Shown piece by piece: positions 1-12,600 of a DNA stretch of 64,000 nucleotides. Position 1 is the first letter of the stretch. The number at the start of each line of letters is the position of its first letter. The notes beneath the pieces were generated by a model. The model worked only from the letters and a program-made list of their open reading frames with translations. It made no database searches and was not told the DNA's origin. Source of the stretch: Bromus sterilis. Its lineage: Eukaryota > Streptophyta > Magnoliopsida > Poales > Poaceae. Both the position numbers and the translations under genes were made by a program. The stretch covers positions 308,770,031-308,834,030 of the forward strand of contig OX465600.1 of the NCBI GenBank assembly GCA_950022295.1, read 5' to 3'.

Positions 1-146
1 TACATATTGCTTCAGATTAATATTATAATTGAACACACAATCTGGTGTACTATTTCTCAACACAATTATTGTACTATTTAGGACGCATCCATTACGGGAA
101 AGAAAAACATAATCAAGGACAAGCAGTAATGTGATGAGAGTTTTAC

Positions 147-396
147 CTTCCTGATCACGGAGAGGGTTGTGGCGTTTCATAGAGTGAATATCTGTGACCA
201 TGAAAAAATCTGGACTGATCTCAGAAACTTGAGATTCCGCGTTAGTAGCAGAAGATTTCCTTGTGTGTTGGCTTGGGAATGGAGAAGCAGATAGAAAGGA
301 CTGCGCTCCCCTCCCCGTTGTGTTCTTCCTCTGGCCATCTCTGATCTGGAACGGATGCAGGAGCACTCGGAGGTGAACAAAAACTGTCCATGGCAT
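147..396 (-). CDS. Possible internal exon of an unrecognised gene, running off the left edge
   Basis: On the minus strand a 250-bp open stretch is bounded by a strong acceptor (pyrimidine-rich tract then TTGCAG) and a donor (GAAG followed by GTAAAA). The reading frame that stays open through it encodes a Ser/Thr-rich peptide ending in MKRHNPLRDQE just before the donor. Two other frames are also partly open, so the coding frame is not certain. Nothing in the peptide matches a family I recognise. The remaining exons would lie left of the window or be lost. This is the only sequence here that could belong to an ordinary host gene. It lies outside the tandem array. Confidence 0.25.
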
Positions 397-1186
397 CTGC
401 AAGAGAGATTGAAAGCCATGCCGAAGAACTCGAGGGATGAAAAAGGCAAGCTTTTGAGAGGAAAATCTGAACACCAGATCCGTGTATGACTATTAAAATC
501 CATTGATCAGTCATGATGTAGATTTATAACTGGGATCAGTCGTGATGCTACATTCAAAACTGAACGAATCAATTACCATAGCATATGTGTTTCATAATTC
601 ATCTTAGGCGACAAAGCTTCATGGAGAAAAAGCAACCTTGCCGGTGAGTGGCCGTGCTCGGGCCGGATCGTGCGATGCCGTCAGCGTCGAGCTAGAGGTC
701 GGACTCTACTATGTCATCCCCGTCCAGAAGGTGGTGCCATTCCCTTGTCCGGTTGTCCCCCGGAGATGAGGATCCCCGTCCATAGCCGCCTCCACATCCC
801 TCTCCTTCTGGGTATGGTACCGGATCCTCCGTCCTATGGCTCCATGGGCATTGCCAGGATCCTCAAATCTGGGCACTCAGAGAGGCAATGGTGCGCTCGA
901 CGACGAGATCGTGGTTGCGTGGATATGGAAAGCGTAGAGAAGGCTAACTCAGTCTTATTAGGCGGCAGGCGGCGATATTCTTGCTGCAGATTAAAAGGAA
1001 GAAAGGGGTGAGTGAGACAGAATCGGGGGAGATCCCGTGATTTGGTGGGATGGACGAAGGGGAGAAGCAAAAATCACGGATGAAAGACCTGGTCATCGGA
1101 AAATCGTTGGGACCGGGGGCTCGTTCGATGGCGGGGAGTTGAAGACGTAGACAAGACGACGTACGAACTCATCATTTAGGAGTAGA
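397..1186. other. Unassigned flank of the tandem array
   Basis: This stretch is AT-rich up to about 630 and then GC-rich to about 1150. I see no terminal inverted repeats, poly(A) tract or conserved protein motif. The open frames in the GC-rich half look like composition effects. It ends where sequence homologous to the array A block begins at about 1187. It is the left boundary of the array and shares nothing visible with the rest of the window. Confidence 0.5.
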
Positions 1187-2139
1187 GATTAAAGAAACAT
1201 CATTAAAATATACCAGTACAACTCAGCTTAGAAAAGATCCGAAATAAAACATAGAGATACAACCAAGTCCATTGACTTTTGCAAGAACGACCCTAGATAG
1301 AAAATAAGAATGTGACCGGGTCCATCTTCTTCTCTTTGGATACTCCTCGCCGGAGCCGGGGAACGGGCCACTTGGTCCGATGAGGGGGCCACCACCCGTG
1401 ACTACCAGAAGGAAGAAGCACTGCTTCACTCATTGGAATACAAATCGGCTGCCTTTCAGCCAAAAAATGCAGCAGCTTGGCGTCGTCTTCATGGACGCCA
1501 TGAGAATTACTGCTATAAACTCGGAATTCGACTGCAGCAAGAACATCTAAATTCCCAGAGGGGAAGAAGGACCACCAAAGTACCACTTTTCTTCATGGAA
1601 CTTGAGCCAAAATTGCAGCAGAGCAGGGACAAGTTCGAATCACCACCCAAAGCAGAACAAATCGGGTGAAACTTGCTCTATCCCTGCAAACTGCCTCCAT
1701 GTTGGCCACAAGAAGAGCAGAAGGTCACCAGATTCGCACCACCAGGAGCAACAAAGCGCATCTAAGCGGAGGAATCACCAGATCCTTCAACTTCTCTTCT
1801 TCTCCACCATGAAGGCGAAGACGAAATCAAACCTGGAGAACACAGAGAACAACCTCTCCTAGAAGCAACCAGAAGATTTACATGAAGAATTGATGTGAAA
1901 GTCCTTCTAGACTTTTAGTGAACCACATTAAGCGATCGATCACTAGCAATGTAGGTTAGTATGGAGTATTGTGTTTCTCTCCTAGAAAAAATACATTTAT
2001 TTTTATTTTTTAGGAACACAAAATAATCTACTATAATATCTCTTAAACATAAAAAAATATAATTCAAAGACCATCCAAAAAATGAAAATAATTATCTAAG
2101 TGACTATTTTCCTAAAAAAAGTCATAAATTAACATATTT
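1187..2139 (-). repeat. Array spacer A, copy 1 (left edge of the array)
   Basis: This is the first A block, and homology to the other copies starts abruptly at about 1187. In the other copies the block is preceded on the plus strand by a T-run, that is, a poly(A) run on the minus strand. Copy 1 lacks that run. On the minus strand a readable frame (about 1293-1586) covers the conserved part and contains LLHFLAERQPICIPMSEAV. Its right part (1980-2139) is AT-rich filler. The product is unrecognised. The uninterrupted similarity and 3' A-run in other copies suggest a retroposed or transcript-derived segment, which is an inference. Confidence 0.6.
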
Positions 2140-2970
2140 TAGTAATTTTAGCAATTTGTGAGAAAATTATATTTCAAAATTTTCAAACATGGTATTTTAA
2201 TTGTATTGACTTTTCAATAGTTTCCATTTTTTTAATTTACTAACTATTTTAGTAGTTTTACTAATTTGATAAACAAATATTATAAAAATTTCAAGCATGT
2301 CACTTGTTTTAGAGGCAATTGTTTATATAAACAATTAAGTTAATTTTATCGTTTTCACATATCACAATCCACAAACAAATGAGGCAAACCATATTTTGCC
2401 CGCAGTAGTAGTTTCCGAGAGATATTATGAAATTTCACAAATCACAAAGTTGACTTTATTTCACAAATCAAAAAAGTTGAATTTATTCCACATATGGAAA
2501 TATCACAAAGTAATGAAAGACACTACTCAGCTATGTAAATTCAAAGATAGGTCCTCACAGGTTGGCCAGTGCAAATAAAGAAGGGAGGAACACTACAAAT
2601 TCTTCAAAGGAGAATGAAAATCACACATATCACCACCACATCGGTAGATGCGAAGAACCGGGGGAGGTTGTCCATTTGGGGAAGAAACTCATCTGGTGGG
2701 AAAAGGAACTCATCCAATGGATAATGCACCAACACCTCACCTGTGGCATCCAAGGGGATGACCAGATCCATCAGCCATAGGCTCATCTCCATCCTGCCGA
2801 TCGGCCATAAGAGGGACGGGTCGGGGTTGTGCTGGGCGGCTTCGAGGAAAACAACGAGGACCGAGACAATCATGGTTTCGTGTTCGTCTCGAGCGGTTCC
2901 TCGGTGTGGTTGTGCCGTGAGGGTGAGTTGAACAATGACTAGCGTTGCGGAGCTCCTCTTTGTTTGACTA
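2140..2970. repeat. B1 block, copy 1, with D and most of E deleted
   Basis: AT-rich C (about 2140-2568) is followed by the B core (2569-2970). The core stops just after the Tttgtttgacta motif and jumps directly to E-spacer sequence (agaataagtg), removing about 935 bp present in the copy at 7.9-9.2 kb. The (GA)n tract that ends every other B block is lost. The deletion fuses the usual minus-strand frame to E sequence, giving a 159-codon chimeric frame at 2604-3083. The variant accagatccatcagccatag is shared with the 7.9 kb copy, marking them as close relatives. Confidence 0.8.
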
Positions 2971-3201
2971 AGAATAAGTGTAGACATGTGTTGAAGGCGA
3001 CAAAAGAAAAAGGTAAAAATAAGGAAATAAATGAAGAAAAACAAAGAAGAAAACCCTTTGAAAATCGACATACAGAAAACCATTGAAGTCTACACAACAA
3101 CAAAAAATACGAAAAGACCCACTAGAAGAACAGAAAACCACGAGGAAAACGAACTCGAAAATGCACAAAGAAAAAAGCCGCCCTAGAAAATTGCTCCCTT
3201 A
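2971..3201. repeat. Truncated E spacer, copy 1
   Basis: Only the last 230 bp of the E spacer remain, from agaataagtgtagac to the MITE target site. The LINE-derived part found in the other E copies is missing because of the deletion whose junction lies at 2970/2971. The retained part is purine-rich on the plus strand, which produces long hydrophobic frames on the minus strand. I regard those as artefacts. Confidence 0.7.
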
Positions 3202-3632
3202 AAGCATGTTCAACCATTTCCCTCAAATCATTTTCGAACGACCGGGCAAACAACATGGTTACTGTCCGAAAAAGTGAGAATTTTTTTTCGACCTAATCAA
3301 ATCCCCCACTTCGTGTCTATTTGTTATCTAAACTGGCATACCCAACCTCTATATAGGGCGGATATGATGGCTTCAGTGAGTGTCCGAGCAGTCTGCCATG
3401 TTGGATTTCGCCCATTCAGAAACAATTTCCCTCTTTGTTTATTCCTTCTCTTTTTTCTCATTTATCATCCACATCTGTCATATGTATGTAATCGAACAAA
3501 TAAGGAAAAAGTGGGGAGCACGGTTGCATGCATGAACAACTATGGGCTCAAAGTAGGCACACCTTGACACTGATCGCACATATCCACAGACGTTTGTGGG
3601 GCAAAATATTTCCATTGTGGTTGTACATGCCC
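3202..3632. mobile_element. Tourist/Harbinger-like MITE, copy 1
   Basis: The 431-bp segment is flanked by TTA on both sides (3199-3201 and 3633-3635). Its ends are imperfect inverted repeats, AAGCATGTTCAACCA on the left and GGGCATGTACAACCA read from the right. A TTA target duplication and a short terminal repeat fit the PIF/Harbinger superfamily and its Tourist MITEs. It has no coding capacity. The element sits at the same place in four array units, so it was inserted once before array amplification. Confidence 0.65.
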
Positions 3633-5144
3633 TTAGGAAGCTGATTTGGTTTGCCATCAGGTGAAGTATCACATCAGTTCTAAAAGTAAACGTACGTCAT
3701 AGTAAAAAGAGAAAGGGAAACCTGAGGAAGGATGTAACTAGCAGAAAATTCGACAGATGATGGACATGGTGGCTCTGGATGGTTCTAAACATAGGAGTGA
3801 TGCACATTTCTATGCTTCCCATCTTTTGGCGGAAAAGAAATATCATGATATTTTATAACATTCAAAGATCGCAAGCCTAGCGTGAGGTGTAGATGGATAG
3901 AGAGAACTTGGGAGCTCAACAATAAGTAGAACAACTATGTTTTAAATGCTTTGAGCCCAATTATTTGATTCAAAATTGAGATGTTGTGATCTTATGTATC
4001 ATTGTGAACTATGTTATTTTCTTTGAAATGTTATTTCCTCTCTCATTGCAATGTTGTGAACCTAACTATTTTGCTATGAAATTGTGTTGTATCGTGTGAA
4101 CCTCTTATGACCAAATTATTTGTTTGAAAGTATGTCGTTGCTAACATCTTATGTATATGTTTATGCGGTAGATGGACAGTTTAGATGAATCAGATGGAAT
4201 TGAGTTGTCCACGATTGCATTTTCTATGGATCTGACGTCCTCAAGTCAAGATTGACGCATGCACCTAAAAAGTTACACCTTATTATTACTTGCCTCCAAT
4301 GGGTTGAAGAGAAGGAACAAAATTCGAAAGGATTGAACTCTATGTCCAGAATGAGGAGGTTGGTTTTGACTGATTATTACCTGCAGACATGTTCATTCAG
4401 AAGTATTGGCTCAAGTTAACATTGAACATATCATCCAAAGAAGTATTGGCACAATTTTGATGGACTTTGGGGACGTGCTAGATCATTGACATTGACAAAA
4501 AAATGTTTTGGACATAGTCGTTGTATCATTAACAACAAAATTTATGAGGTTTTATAGAGATCCATCTTTCGCGGAACCGCGCCCCATACTAAGAAAGGAA
4601 AATTAGCCTCATTTCAAAAATGTGATTGGAGTCATAGATGGAACACATATTAAAGTGGTTATTCCCAAGGAATTGGAGCCCCAACATCGGGAAGGGTTCG
4701 CAAGCGAAAATGCTATGTGATTTTCATATAAGGTTCACTTTTGGTGTTCTGGATTGCTTGGATTTGCTCACAACACATGTATGTGGAGCGATGCTATAGT
4801 TTGTTACAATCATTTTCCGCACCCCCATGGGTGATCTTTTGTATATATGCATAGGGTTTATATACACATACCTATGATAAAAATAACTTAATGTCTTTTG
4901 ATGTCTTACTATACATAAATAATATTTTGAGGACTTAGAGTTTTCAAACACGATTGGACATCTAGTACCATATTAAGGGAAACGGTACCATCTATCAGAC
5001 TTTTATCAACACTCTTCTGTGAAGAGACACGAGATATTCAATCATCGTCATTCTTCTTTGTGAAACAATCAAAAGAGCATTTGGTGGTATCAAAATGAAA
5101 CGGCGAATTCCTCAAGGTATACAATTGTACAAACCGAAGATCCA
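3633..5144 (+). pseudogene. PIF/Harbinger element remnant, copy 1 (Myb/SANT-like part and DDE transposase part)
   Basis: At about 3739-3950 broken frames read AHFYASHLLAEKKYHDI and then WIERTWELNNK, resembling the accessory Myb/SANT-like protein of PIF/Harbinger elements. At about 4610-4800 a frame reads VIGVIDGTHIKVVIPKE and, after a lesion, RFTFG, the region around the first catalytic Asp (IDGTHI) of Harbinger DDE transposases. Compared with the copy at 10.9 kb it lacks 8 bp (gaagcctg) near 4713, so the frame is broken. Stops interrupt the upstream part. This is a fossil that was amplified with the array. Confidence 0.65.
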
Positions 5145-6046
5145 AAATTTGTGAGAACATTATATTTCAAAAATTTCAAACATGGTATTTTAATTGTAGT
5201 GACTTTTCAATAGTTTCCAAATACCTTTTTAATTTAGTAACTATTTCAGTAGTTTTACTAATTGATAGACAAATATTATAAAAATTTCAAGCATGTCACT
5301 GGTCTTAGAGGCAATTGTTTATATGAACAATTAAGTTAATTTTAATCGTTTTCACATAACACAATCCACAAACAAATCATCAAATCACAAACCATATTTT
5401 TCCTGCAGTAGTAGTTTCTGAGAGATATTATGAAACTTCACAAATCACAAACTTGACTTTATTTCAGAAATAAAAAAAGTTGACTTTATTCCACCTATGG
5501 AACATATCAGAAAGTAATGAAAGACACTAGTCAACTATCTAAATTCTAAGATAGGGCCTCACATGTTGTGGCCAGTGCAAATAAAGAAGGGAGGAACACT
5601 ACAAATTCTTCAAAGGAGAATGAAAATCACACATATCACCACCACATCGGAAGATGCGAAGAACCGGGGGAGGTCATCCATTTGGGGAAGAAACTCATCC
5701 GGTGAGAAAAGGAACTCATCCAATGGATAATGCACCAACACCTCACCCGTGGCGTCCAAGGGGATGACGAGATCTATCGGCCATGGGCTCATCTCCATCC
5801 TAGTCATCGGCCATAACAGGGACGGGTCAGGGCTGTGTTGGGCGGCTTGGAGGAGAACAACAAGGACGAAGACAACCATGGTGTGGTGGTCGTATCGAGC
5901 GGTTCCTCGGTGTCGTTGTGTCGTGAGGGTAAGGAAGGTGGGTTCAACAATGACTATTGTTGCGGAGCTCCTGTTTGCTCGACTACGGATCTTACCGGGG
6001 AGAGAGAGAGGGAGAGAGAGAGAGATACATAGATAGATAGATATAT

Positions 6047-6080
<34 letters not shown>

Positions 6081-6330
6081 GAGATATAGGGAGGGGAAGG
6101 TTGGTCCAGCAATAACTACCATTTCCATTTTTATTGAAATAAATGCTAATCATCCCACCAATCTCAAAGTAGAAACACGTGGTTAATTTGAATCAATTGG
6201 TTTAATTAGAATCACAAAATTGACCCCTAGATTAGGAGCTTAACTACAAGAGTATCGCTAGAACAAGTTGACTACCTTACATGCAAAGGCTCGTAGGAAC
6301 ATGGTGTGTAAAAATGGAGAAAGAAATATA
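5145..6330. repeat. B2 block, copy 1
   Basis: C (5145-5575), B core (5576-6100) and D (6115-6330, from gaaataaatgctaatcatcc). A minus-strand frame of 172 codons (5610-6128) contains MEMSPWPIDLVIPLDATGE and the Leu-Ser run produced by the (GA)n tract. At 5998-6083 the (GA)n tract carries an inserted (GATA)n run shared only with the B2 block at 11.9 kb, which identifies the two as recent duplicates. Confidence 0.8.
5998..6083. repeat. Compound microsatellite (GA)n-(GATA)n-(GA)n
   Basis: Purine-rich dinucleotide repeats flank a tetranucleotide GATA/GATATA tract. The GATA portion is found in only two of the six B2 blocks (here and at 12274-12357). It is therefore a private marker of the recent duplication of the 6.27 kb unit. 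Confidence 0.9.
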
Positions 6331-7479
6331 TTTATTAATGTATATTTGTAGAATTTAAATTAATGTATGGGAATTTAGACACTCAATTGCATCCATCAAT
6401 TACTTGATGCCGTTCTGAGATACGTATCTGTAAAATTAATGTACACCATTTATAACAAGATATTCCAAGATACATGCCGGTGCATATGCATTCATGTATG
6501 AACACACTTTTTTTTAACATTAAAGACACTTCATTGAAATATAGCAGTACATCACAGCTTACAAAAGATCCGAAATAAAACATAGAGATACAACCAAGTC
6601 CCTAGACTTTTGCAAGAACGATCCTGGATAGAAAATAAGAACGTGATCGGGTCCATCTTCTTCTCTTTGGATACTCCTCGCTGGCGCAGGGGTACGGGCC
6701 ACTTGGTCCGACGATGGAGCCACCACTCGTGAATACCAGAAGGAAGAAGCACTGCCTCACTCATTGGAATACAAACCGACTGCCTTTCAGCCGAAAAATG
6801 CAGCAGCTCGGTGTTGTCTTCATGGACGCCATGAGAATTACTGCTATAAACTCGGAATTCGCCTGCAGCAAGAACATCAAAATTCCCAGAGGGGAAGAAG
6901 GACCAGCAAAAGTACCTCTTTCCTTCATGCAACTTTAGTCAAAATTGCAGCAGAGCAGGGACAAATTCGAATCACCACCCAAAGCAAAACAAATCGGGTG
7001 AACCTTGCTCTATCCCTGCAAACTGCCTCCATGTTGGCCACAAGAAGAACAGAAGGTCACCAGATTCGCACCACCAGGAGCAACAAAGCGCATCTAAGCG
7101 GAGGAATCACCAGATCCTTCAACTTCTCTTCTTCTCCACCATGAAGACGAAGACGAAATCAAACCTGGAGAACACAGAGCACAACCTCTCCTAGAAGCAA
7201 CCAGAAGATTTAGATGAAGAATTGATGTGAAAGTCCTTCTAGACTTTTAGTGTAACACAGTAAGCGATCTATCACTAGCAATGTAGGTTAGTATGGAGTA
7301 TTGTGTTTCTCTCCTAGAAAAAATACATTTATTTTTATTTTTAAGAAACACAAAATAATATACTATAATATCTCTTAAACATAAAAAAATATAATTCAAA
7401 GACCTTCCAAAAAATGAAAATAATTATCTAAGTGACTATTTTCCTAAAAAAAGTCCTAAATTAACATATTTTAGTAATT
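6331..7479 (-). repeat. Array spacer A, copy 2
   Basis: A short AT-rich lead (6331-6505) ends in a T-run at 6508-6516. On the minus strand this is an A-run directly after a 3'-UTR-like sequence. The minus-strand frame at 6552-6932 (126 codons) is the longest intact version and contains DVLAAGEFRVYSSNSHGVHE. An open plus-strand frame overlaps it. The right part, from about 7320, is AT-rich and merges into C of the next block. No family is recognised. Confidence 0.6.
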
Positions 7480-8590
7480 TTAGAAATTTGTGTGAACATT
7501 ATATTTCAAAATTTTCAAACATGGTATTTTAATTGTATTGACTTTTCAATAGTTTCCATTTTTTAATTTACTAACTATTTCAGTAGTTTTACTAATTTGA
7601 TAAACAAATATTATAAAAATTTCAAGCATGTCATTTGTTTTAGAGGCAATTGTTTATATAAACAATTAAATTAATTTTGTCGTTTTCACATATCACAATC
7701 CACAAACAAATGACGCAAACCATATTTTGCCCGCAATAGTAGTTTCCGAGAGATATTATGAAATTTCATAAATCACAAAGTTGACTTTATTTCACAAATC
7801 AAAAAAGATGAATTTATTCCACATATGGAAATATCACAAAGTAATGAAAGACACTACTCAGCTATGTAAATTCAAAGATAGGTCCTCACAGATTGGCCAG
7901 TGCAAATAAAGAAGGGAGGAACACTACAAATTCTTCAAAGGAGAATGAAAATCAAACATATCACCACCACATTGGTAGATGCGAAGAACCGGGGGAGGTT
8001 GTCCATTTGGGGAAGAAACTCATCCGGTGGGAAAAGGAACTCATCCAATGGATAATGCACCAACACCTCACCTGTGGCATCCAAGGGGATGACCAGATCC
8101 ATCAGCCATAGGCTCATCTCCATCCTTCTCATCGGCCATAAGAGGGACGGGTCGGGGTTGTGCTGGGCGGCTTCGAGGAGAACAACGAGGACCAAGACAA
8201 TCATGGTTTGGTGTTTGTCTCGAGAGGTTCCTCGGTGTGGTTGTGCCGTGAGGGTGGGTTGAACAATGACTAGCGTTGCGGAGCTCCTCTTTGTTTGACT
8301 ACGGATCTTACCAGAGAGAGAGAGAGAGATAGAGAGGAGAAATAGGGTGGGGAAGGCTGGTCCAGCAATGCCTACTTTTTCCACTTTTTATCGAAATAAA
8401 TGCTAATCATCCCACCAATCTCAAAGTGGAAACACGTGGTTATTTTGAATCTATTGGTTTTATTAGAATCACCAAATTTAACCCTAGCCTAGGCGGTCAA
8501 CTACACGAGTATACCTAGAACAAGTTGACTACCTTGCACGCAAAGGCTCGTAGGAAGAGGGTGTGTAAAAATGGAGACAAATTATATTTA
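7480..8590. repeat. B1 block, copy 2
   Basis: Complete C-B-D block with a B core at 7903-8340, a short (GA)n tract at 8314-8336 and D from about 8390. A minus-strand frame of 149 codons lies at 7935-8384. It shares the diagnostic accagatccatcagccatag variant with copy 1. Confidence 0.8.
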
Positions 8591-9465
8591 TTACATGTTC
8601 ATAATTGTATGATTCTTATGAAAATACCCATGTTGATGTTTGAGAGATTTCCCGTATTGAGCTTCATATTTACACACAAGCTCTATTAGAATCTGGGATC
8701 CTTGCCTCCTTGCGGGGGGGGGGGGGGAGATTGAAGTGAGTGTTTTCGACATTTTAAGGATTGGATTTTACAAATATAATAAAGGATGGAAAAAATGGAA
8801 AAAACGACTATTACTACTAGGGAATAAGGAGATTCTGGTGAAAGTTATTTCCCAAATCATCCGTATGTGTATGCCCATGTAGGTCTTCGGAATCTTGAAG
8901 GGGACATGCAAGGGTGTGGATTTTCTTATTTTATCATTTGGAGGGAGATCATGAAAAATGTTGAGAACATATTAAAAAAAAATATTAATAGAATAGTCAT
9001 GTCTTTAAAAAAATGTTTTGACATGTATTTGATAAATGTTTAACACATATTTTAAAAAAGACATGGATTTGGAGAAAGTTCATCTCATATTTGGAAAAAC
9101 TACGTAAGAAAATCTTCTGTATGTACACCATAAATCTACAATGTGTATGATAAAAATACACATCAAAACATTTGATAAATGTTAAACATGTATATAATGT
9201 TACTTTTTTAGTGGATAAAAAATATTATTGGTCTATAGAATAAGTGTAGACACGTGTTGAAGGCGACAAAAGAAAAAGGTAAAAATAAGGAAATAAATGA
9301 AGAAAAACAAAGAAGAAAACCCTTTGAAAATCGACATACAGAAAACCATTGAAATCTACACAACAAAAAAATAAGAAAAAATCCACTAGAAGAACAGAAA
9401 ACCACGAGGAAAACGAACTTGAAAATGCACAAAGAAAAAAGCCGCCCTAGAAAATTGCTCCCTTA
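8591..9465 (+). repeat. E spacer, copy 2, with LINE reverse-transcriptase fossil
   Basis: Between about 8640 and 8945 the plus strand reads, with interruptions, DILRIGFYKYNKGW then NKEILVKVISQII and, after a stop, VFGILKGTCKGVDFLILSF. This matches the conserved C-terminal reverse-transcriptase segment of plant L1-type LINEs (pattern W.EK....AGKE.LIK.V.QAIP...M..F.LPK), which is known family behaviour. A run of 14 G near 8716 splits the frame. The remainder (9190-9465) is purine-rich. The fragment predates the array and was amplified with it. Confidence 0.6.
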
Positions 9466-9902
9466 AAGCATGTACAACCAGTTCCCTCAAATCATTTTCG
9501 AACGTCCGGGCAAACAACATGGTCACTGTCCGAAAAAGTGAGAATTTATTATCGACCTAATCAAATCCCCCACTTCGTGTCTATTTGTCCAAGCTATCTA
9601 GACTGGCATACCCAACCTCTATATAGGGCGGATATGATGGCTTCAGTGAGTGTCCGAGCAGTCTGCAATGTTGGATTTGGCCCATTCAGAAACAATTTCT
9701 CTCTTTGTTTATTCCTTCTCTTTTTTCTCCTTTATCATCCACATCTGTCATATGTATGTAATCGAACAAATAAGGAAAAAGTGGGGAGCACGGTTGCATG
9801 CATGAACAACTATGGGCTCAAAGTAGGCACAGCTTGACACTGATCGCACATATCCACAGACGTTTGTGGGGCAAAATATTTCCATTGTGGTTGTACATGC
9901 CC
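9466..9902. mobile_element. Tourist/Harbinger-like MITE, copy 2
   Basis: 437 bp flanked by TTA (9463-9465 and 9903-9905). The termini AAGCATGTACAACCA and, inverted, GGGCATGTACAACCA match at 13 of 15 positions. It is nearly identical to the copy at 3202-3632. It contains a TATATA-like stretch near 9620 but no coding frame of note. Confidence 0.7.
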
Positions 9903-11419
9903 TTAGGAAGCTGATTTGGTTTGCCATCAGGTGAAGTATCACATCAGTTCTAAAAGTAAACGTACGTCATAGTAAAAAGAGAAAGGGAAACCTGAGGAAG
10001 GATGTAACTAGCAGAAAATTCGACAGATGATGGACATGGTGGCTCTGGATGGTTCTAAACATAGGAGTGATGCACATTTCTATGCTTCCCATCTTTTGGC
10101 GGAAAAGAAATATCATGATATTTTATAACATTCAAAGATCGCAAGCCTAGCGTGAGGTGTAGATGGATAGAGAGAACTTGGGAGCTCAACAATAAGTAGA
10201 ACAACTATGTTTTAAATGCTTTGAGCCCAATTATTTGATTCAAAATTGAGATGTTGTGATCTTATGTATCATTGTGAACTATGTTATTTTCTTTGAAATG
10301 TTATTTCCTCTCTCATTGCAATGTTGTGAACCTAACTATTTTGCTATGAAATTGTGTTGTATCGTGTGAATCTCTTATGACCAAATTATTTGTTTGAAAG
10401 TATGTCGTTGCTAACATCTTATGTATATGTTTATGCGGTAGATGGACAATTTAGATGAATCAGATGGAATTGAGTTGTCCATGATTGCATTTTCTATGGA
10501 TTTGACGTCCTCAAGTGAAGATTGACGCATGCACCTAAAAAGTTACACCTTATTATTACATGCCTCCAATGGGTGGAAGAGAAGGAACAAGAGTCAAAAG
10601 GATTGCACTCTATGTCTAGAATGAGGAGGTTGGTTTTGACTGATTATTACCTGCAGACATGTTCATTCAGAAGTATTGGCTCAAGTTAACATTGAACATA
10701 TCATCCAAAGAAGTATTGGCACAATTTTGATGAACTTTGGGGACGTGCTAGATCATTGACATTGACAAAATAGGTTTTGTACATAGTCGTTGTCTCATTA
10801 ACAACAAAATTTATGAGGTTTTATAGAGATCCATCTTTCGCGGAACCGCGCCCCATACTAAGAAAGGAAAATTAGCCTCATTTAAAAAATGTGATTGGAG
10901 TCATAGATGGAACACATATTAAAGTGGTTGTTCCCAAGGAATTGGAGCCCCAACATCGGGAAGGGTTCGCAAGCGAAAATGCTATGGAAGCCTGTGATTT
11001 TCATATAAGGTTCACTTTCGGTGTTCTGGATTGCTTGGATTTTCTCACAACACACGTATATGGAGCGACGCTATAGTTTGTTACAATCATTTTCCGCACC
11101 CCCATGGGTGATCTTTTGTATATATGCATAGGGTTTATATACACATACCTATGATAAAAATAACTTAATGTCTTTTGATGTCTTACTATACATAAATAAT
11201 ATTTTGAGGACTTAGAGTTTTCAAACACGATTGGACATCCAGTACCATATTAAGGGAAACGGTACCATCTATCAGACTTTTATCAACACTCTTCTGTGAA
11301 GAGACACGAGATATTCAATCATCGTCATTCTTCTTTGTGAAACAATCAAAAGAGAATTTGGTGTTATCAAAATGAAACGGCGAATTCTTCAAGGTATACA
11401 ATTGTACAAACCGAAGATC
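9903..11419 (+). pseudogene. PIF/Harbinger element remnant, copy 2 (best-preserved transposase fragment)
   Basis: A 61-codon open frame at 10891-11076 reads IGVIDGTHIKVVVPKELEP, then ENAMEACDFHIRFTFG. It covers the first catalytic Asp of the Harbinger-type DDE nuclease and the ACDFDMRFT-like strand that follows. Beyond a frame change, AWIFSQHTY lies where the family normally has GWEGSAHD. Upstream, FYRDPSFAEPRPILRKEN precedes the catalytic motif as expected for the family. Many stops lie in between. Differences from the copy at 3.6-5.1 kb are few, so the two units were separated recently. Confidence 0.7.
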
Positions 11420-12600
11420 CAAAATTTGTGAGAAAATTATATTTCAAAAATTTCAAACATGGTATTTTAATTGTAGTGACTTTTCAATAGTTTCCAAATA
11501 CCTTTTTAATTTAGTAACTATTTCAGTAGTTTTACTAATTGATAAACAAATATTATAAAAATTTCAAGCATGTCACTTGTTTTAGAGGCAATTGTTTATA
11601 TGAAAAATTAAGTTAATTTTAATCGTTTTCACATATGACAATCCACAAACAAATCACCAAATCACAAACCATTTTTTTCCCGCAGTAGTAGTTTCTGAGA
11701 GATATTATGAAACTTCACAAATCACAAAGTTGACTTTATTTCACAAATAAAAAAAGTTGACTTTATTCCACATATGGAACATATCAGAAAGTAATGAAAG
11801 ACACTAGTCAACTATCTAAATTCTAAGATAGGGCCTCACATGTTGTGGCCGGTGCAAATAAAGAAGGGAGGAACACTACAAATTCTTCAAAAGAGAATGA
11901 AAATCACACATATCACCACGACATCGGTAGATGCGAAGAACCGGGGGAGGTCATCCATTTGGGGAAGAAACTCAACCGGTGAGAAAAGGAACTCATCCAA
12001 TGGATAATGCACCAACACCTCACCCGTGGCGTCCAAGGGGATGACGAGATCCATCGGCCATGGGCTCATCTCCATCCTAGTCATCGGCCATAACAGGGAC
12101 GGGTCAGGGCTGTGTTGGGCGGCTTGGTGGAGAACAACGAGGACGAAGACAACCATGGTGTGGTGGTCGTCTCGAGCGGTTCCTGGGTGTGGTTGTGTGG
12201 TGAGGGTAAGGAAGGTGGGTTCAACAATGACTATTGTTGCGGAGCTCCTGTTTGCTCGACTACGGATCTTACCGGAGAGAGAGAGAGGGAGAGAGAGAGA
12301 GATACATAGATAGATAGATATATAGATAAATAGATAGATAGAGAGAGAGAGAGAGGAGATATAGGGAGGGGAAGGTTGGTCCAGCAATAACTACCATTTC
12401 CATTTTTATTGAAATAAATGCTAATCATCCCACCAATCTCAAAGTAGAAACACGTGGTTAATTTGACTCAATTGGTTTAATTAGAATCACCAAATTGATC
12501 CCTAGATTAGGAGCTTAACTACACGAGTATCGCTAGAACAAGTTGACTACCTTACATGCAAAGGCTCGTAGGAAGATGGTGTGTAAAAATGGAGAAAGAT
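11420..12600. repeat. B2 block, copy 2
   Basis: C (11420-11857), B core (11858-12370) and D (12405-12600). A minus-strand frame of 166 codons occupies 11887-12387. A (GA)n-(GATA)n tract occurs at 12274-12357, as in copy 1. The offset to B2 copy 1 is about 6.28 kb and the copies differ at few positions. Confidence 0.8.
12274..12357. repeat. Compound microsatellite (GA)n-(GATA)n-(GA)n
   Basis: Same arrangement as 5998-6083 with a one-base change and a shorter terminal (GA)n, consistent with slippage after the 6.27 kb duplication. Confidence 0.9.

Noticed and set aside
670..1011. 113-codon plus-strand frame in the left flank
   Set aside because: Arg-rich, no recognisable motif or splice context, and overlapped by an open frame on the other strand.
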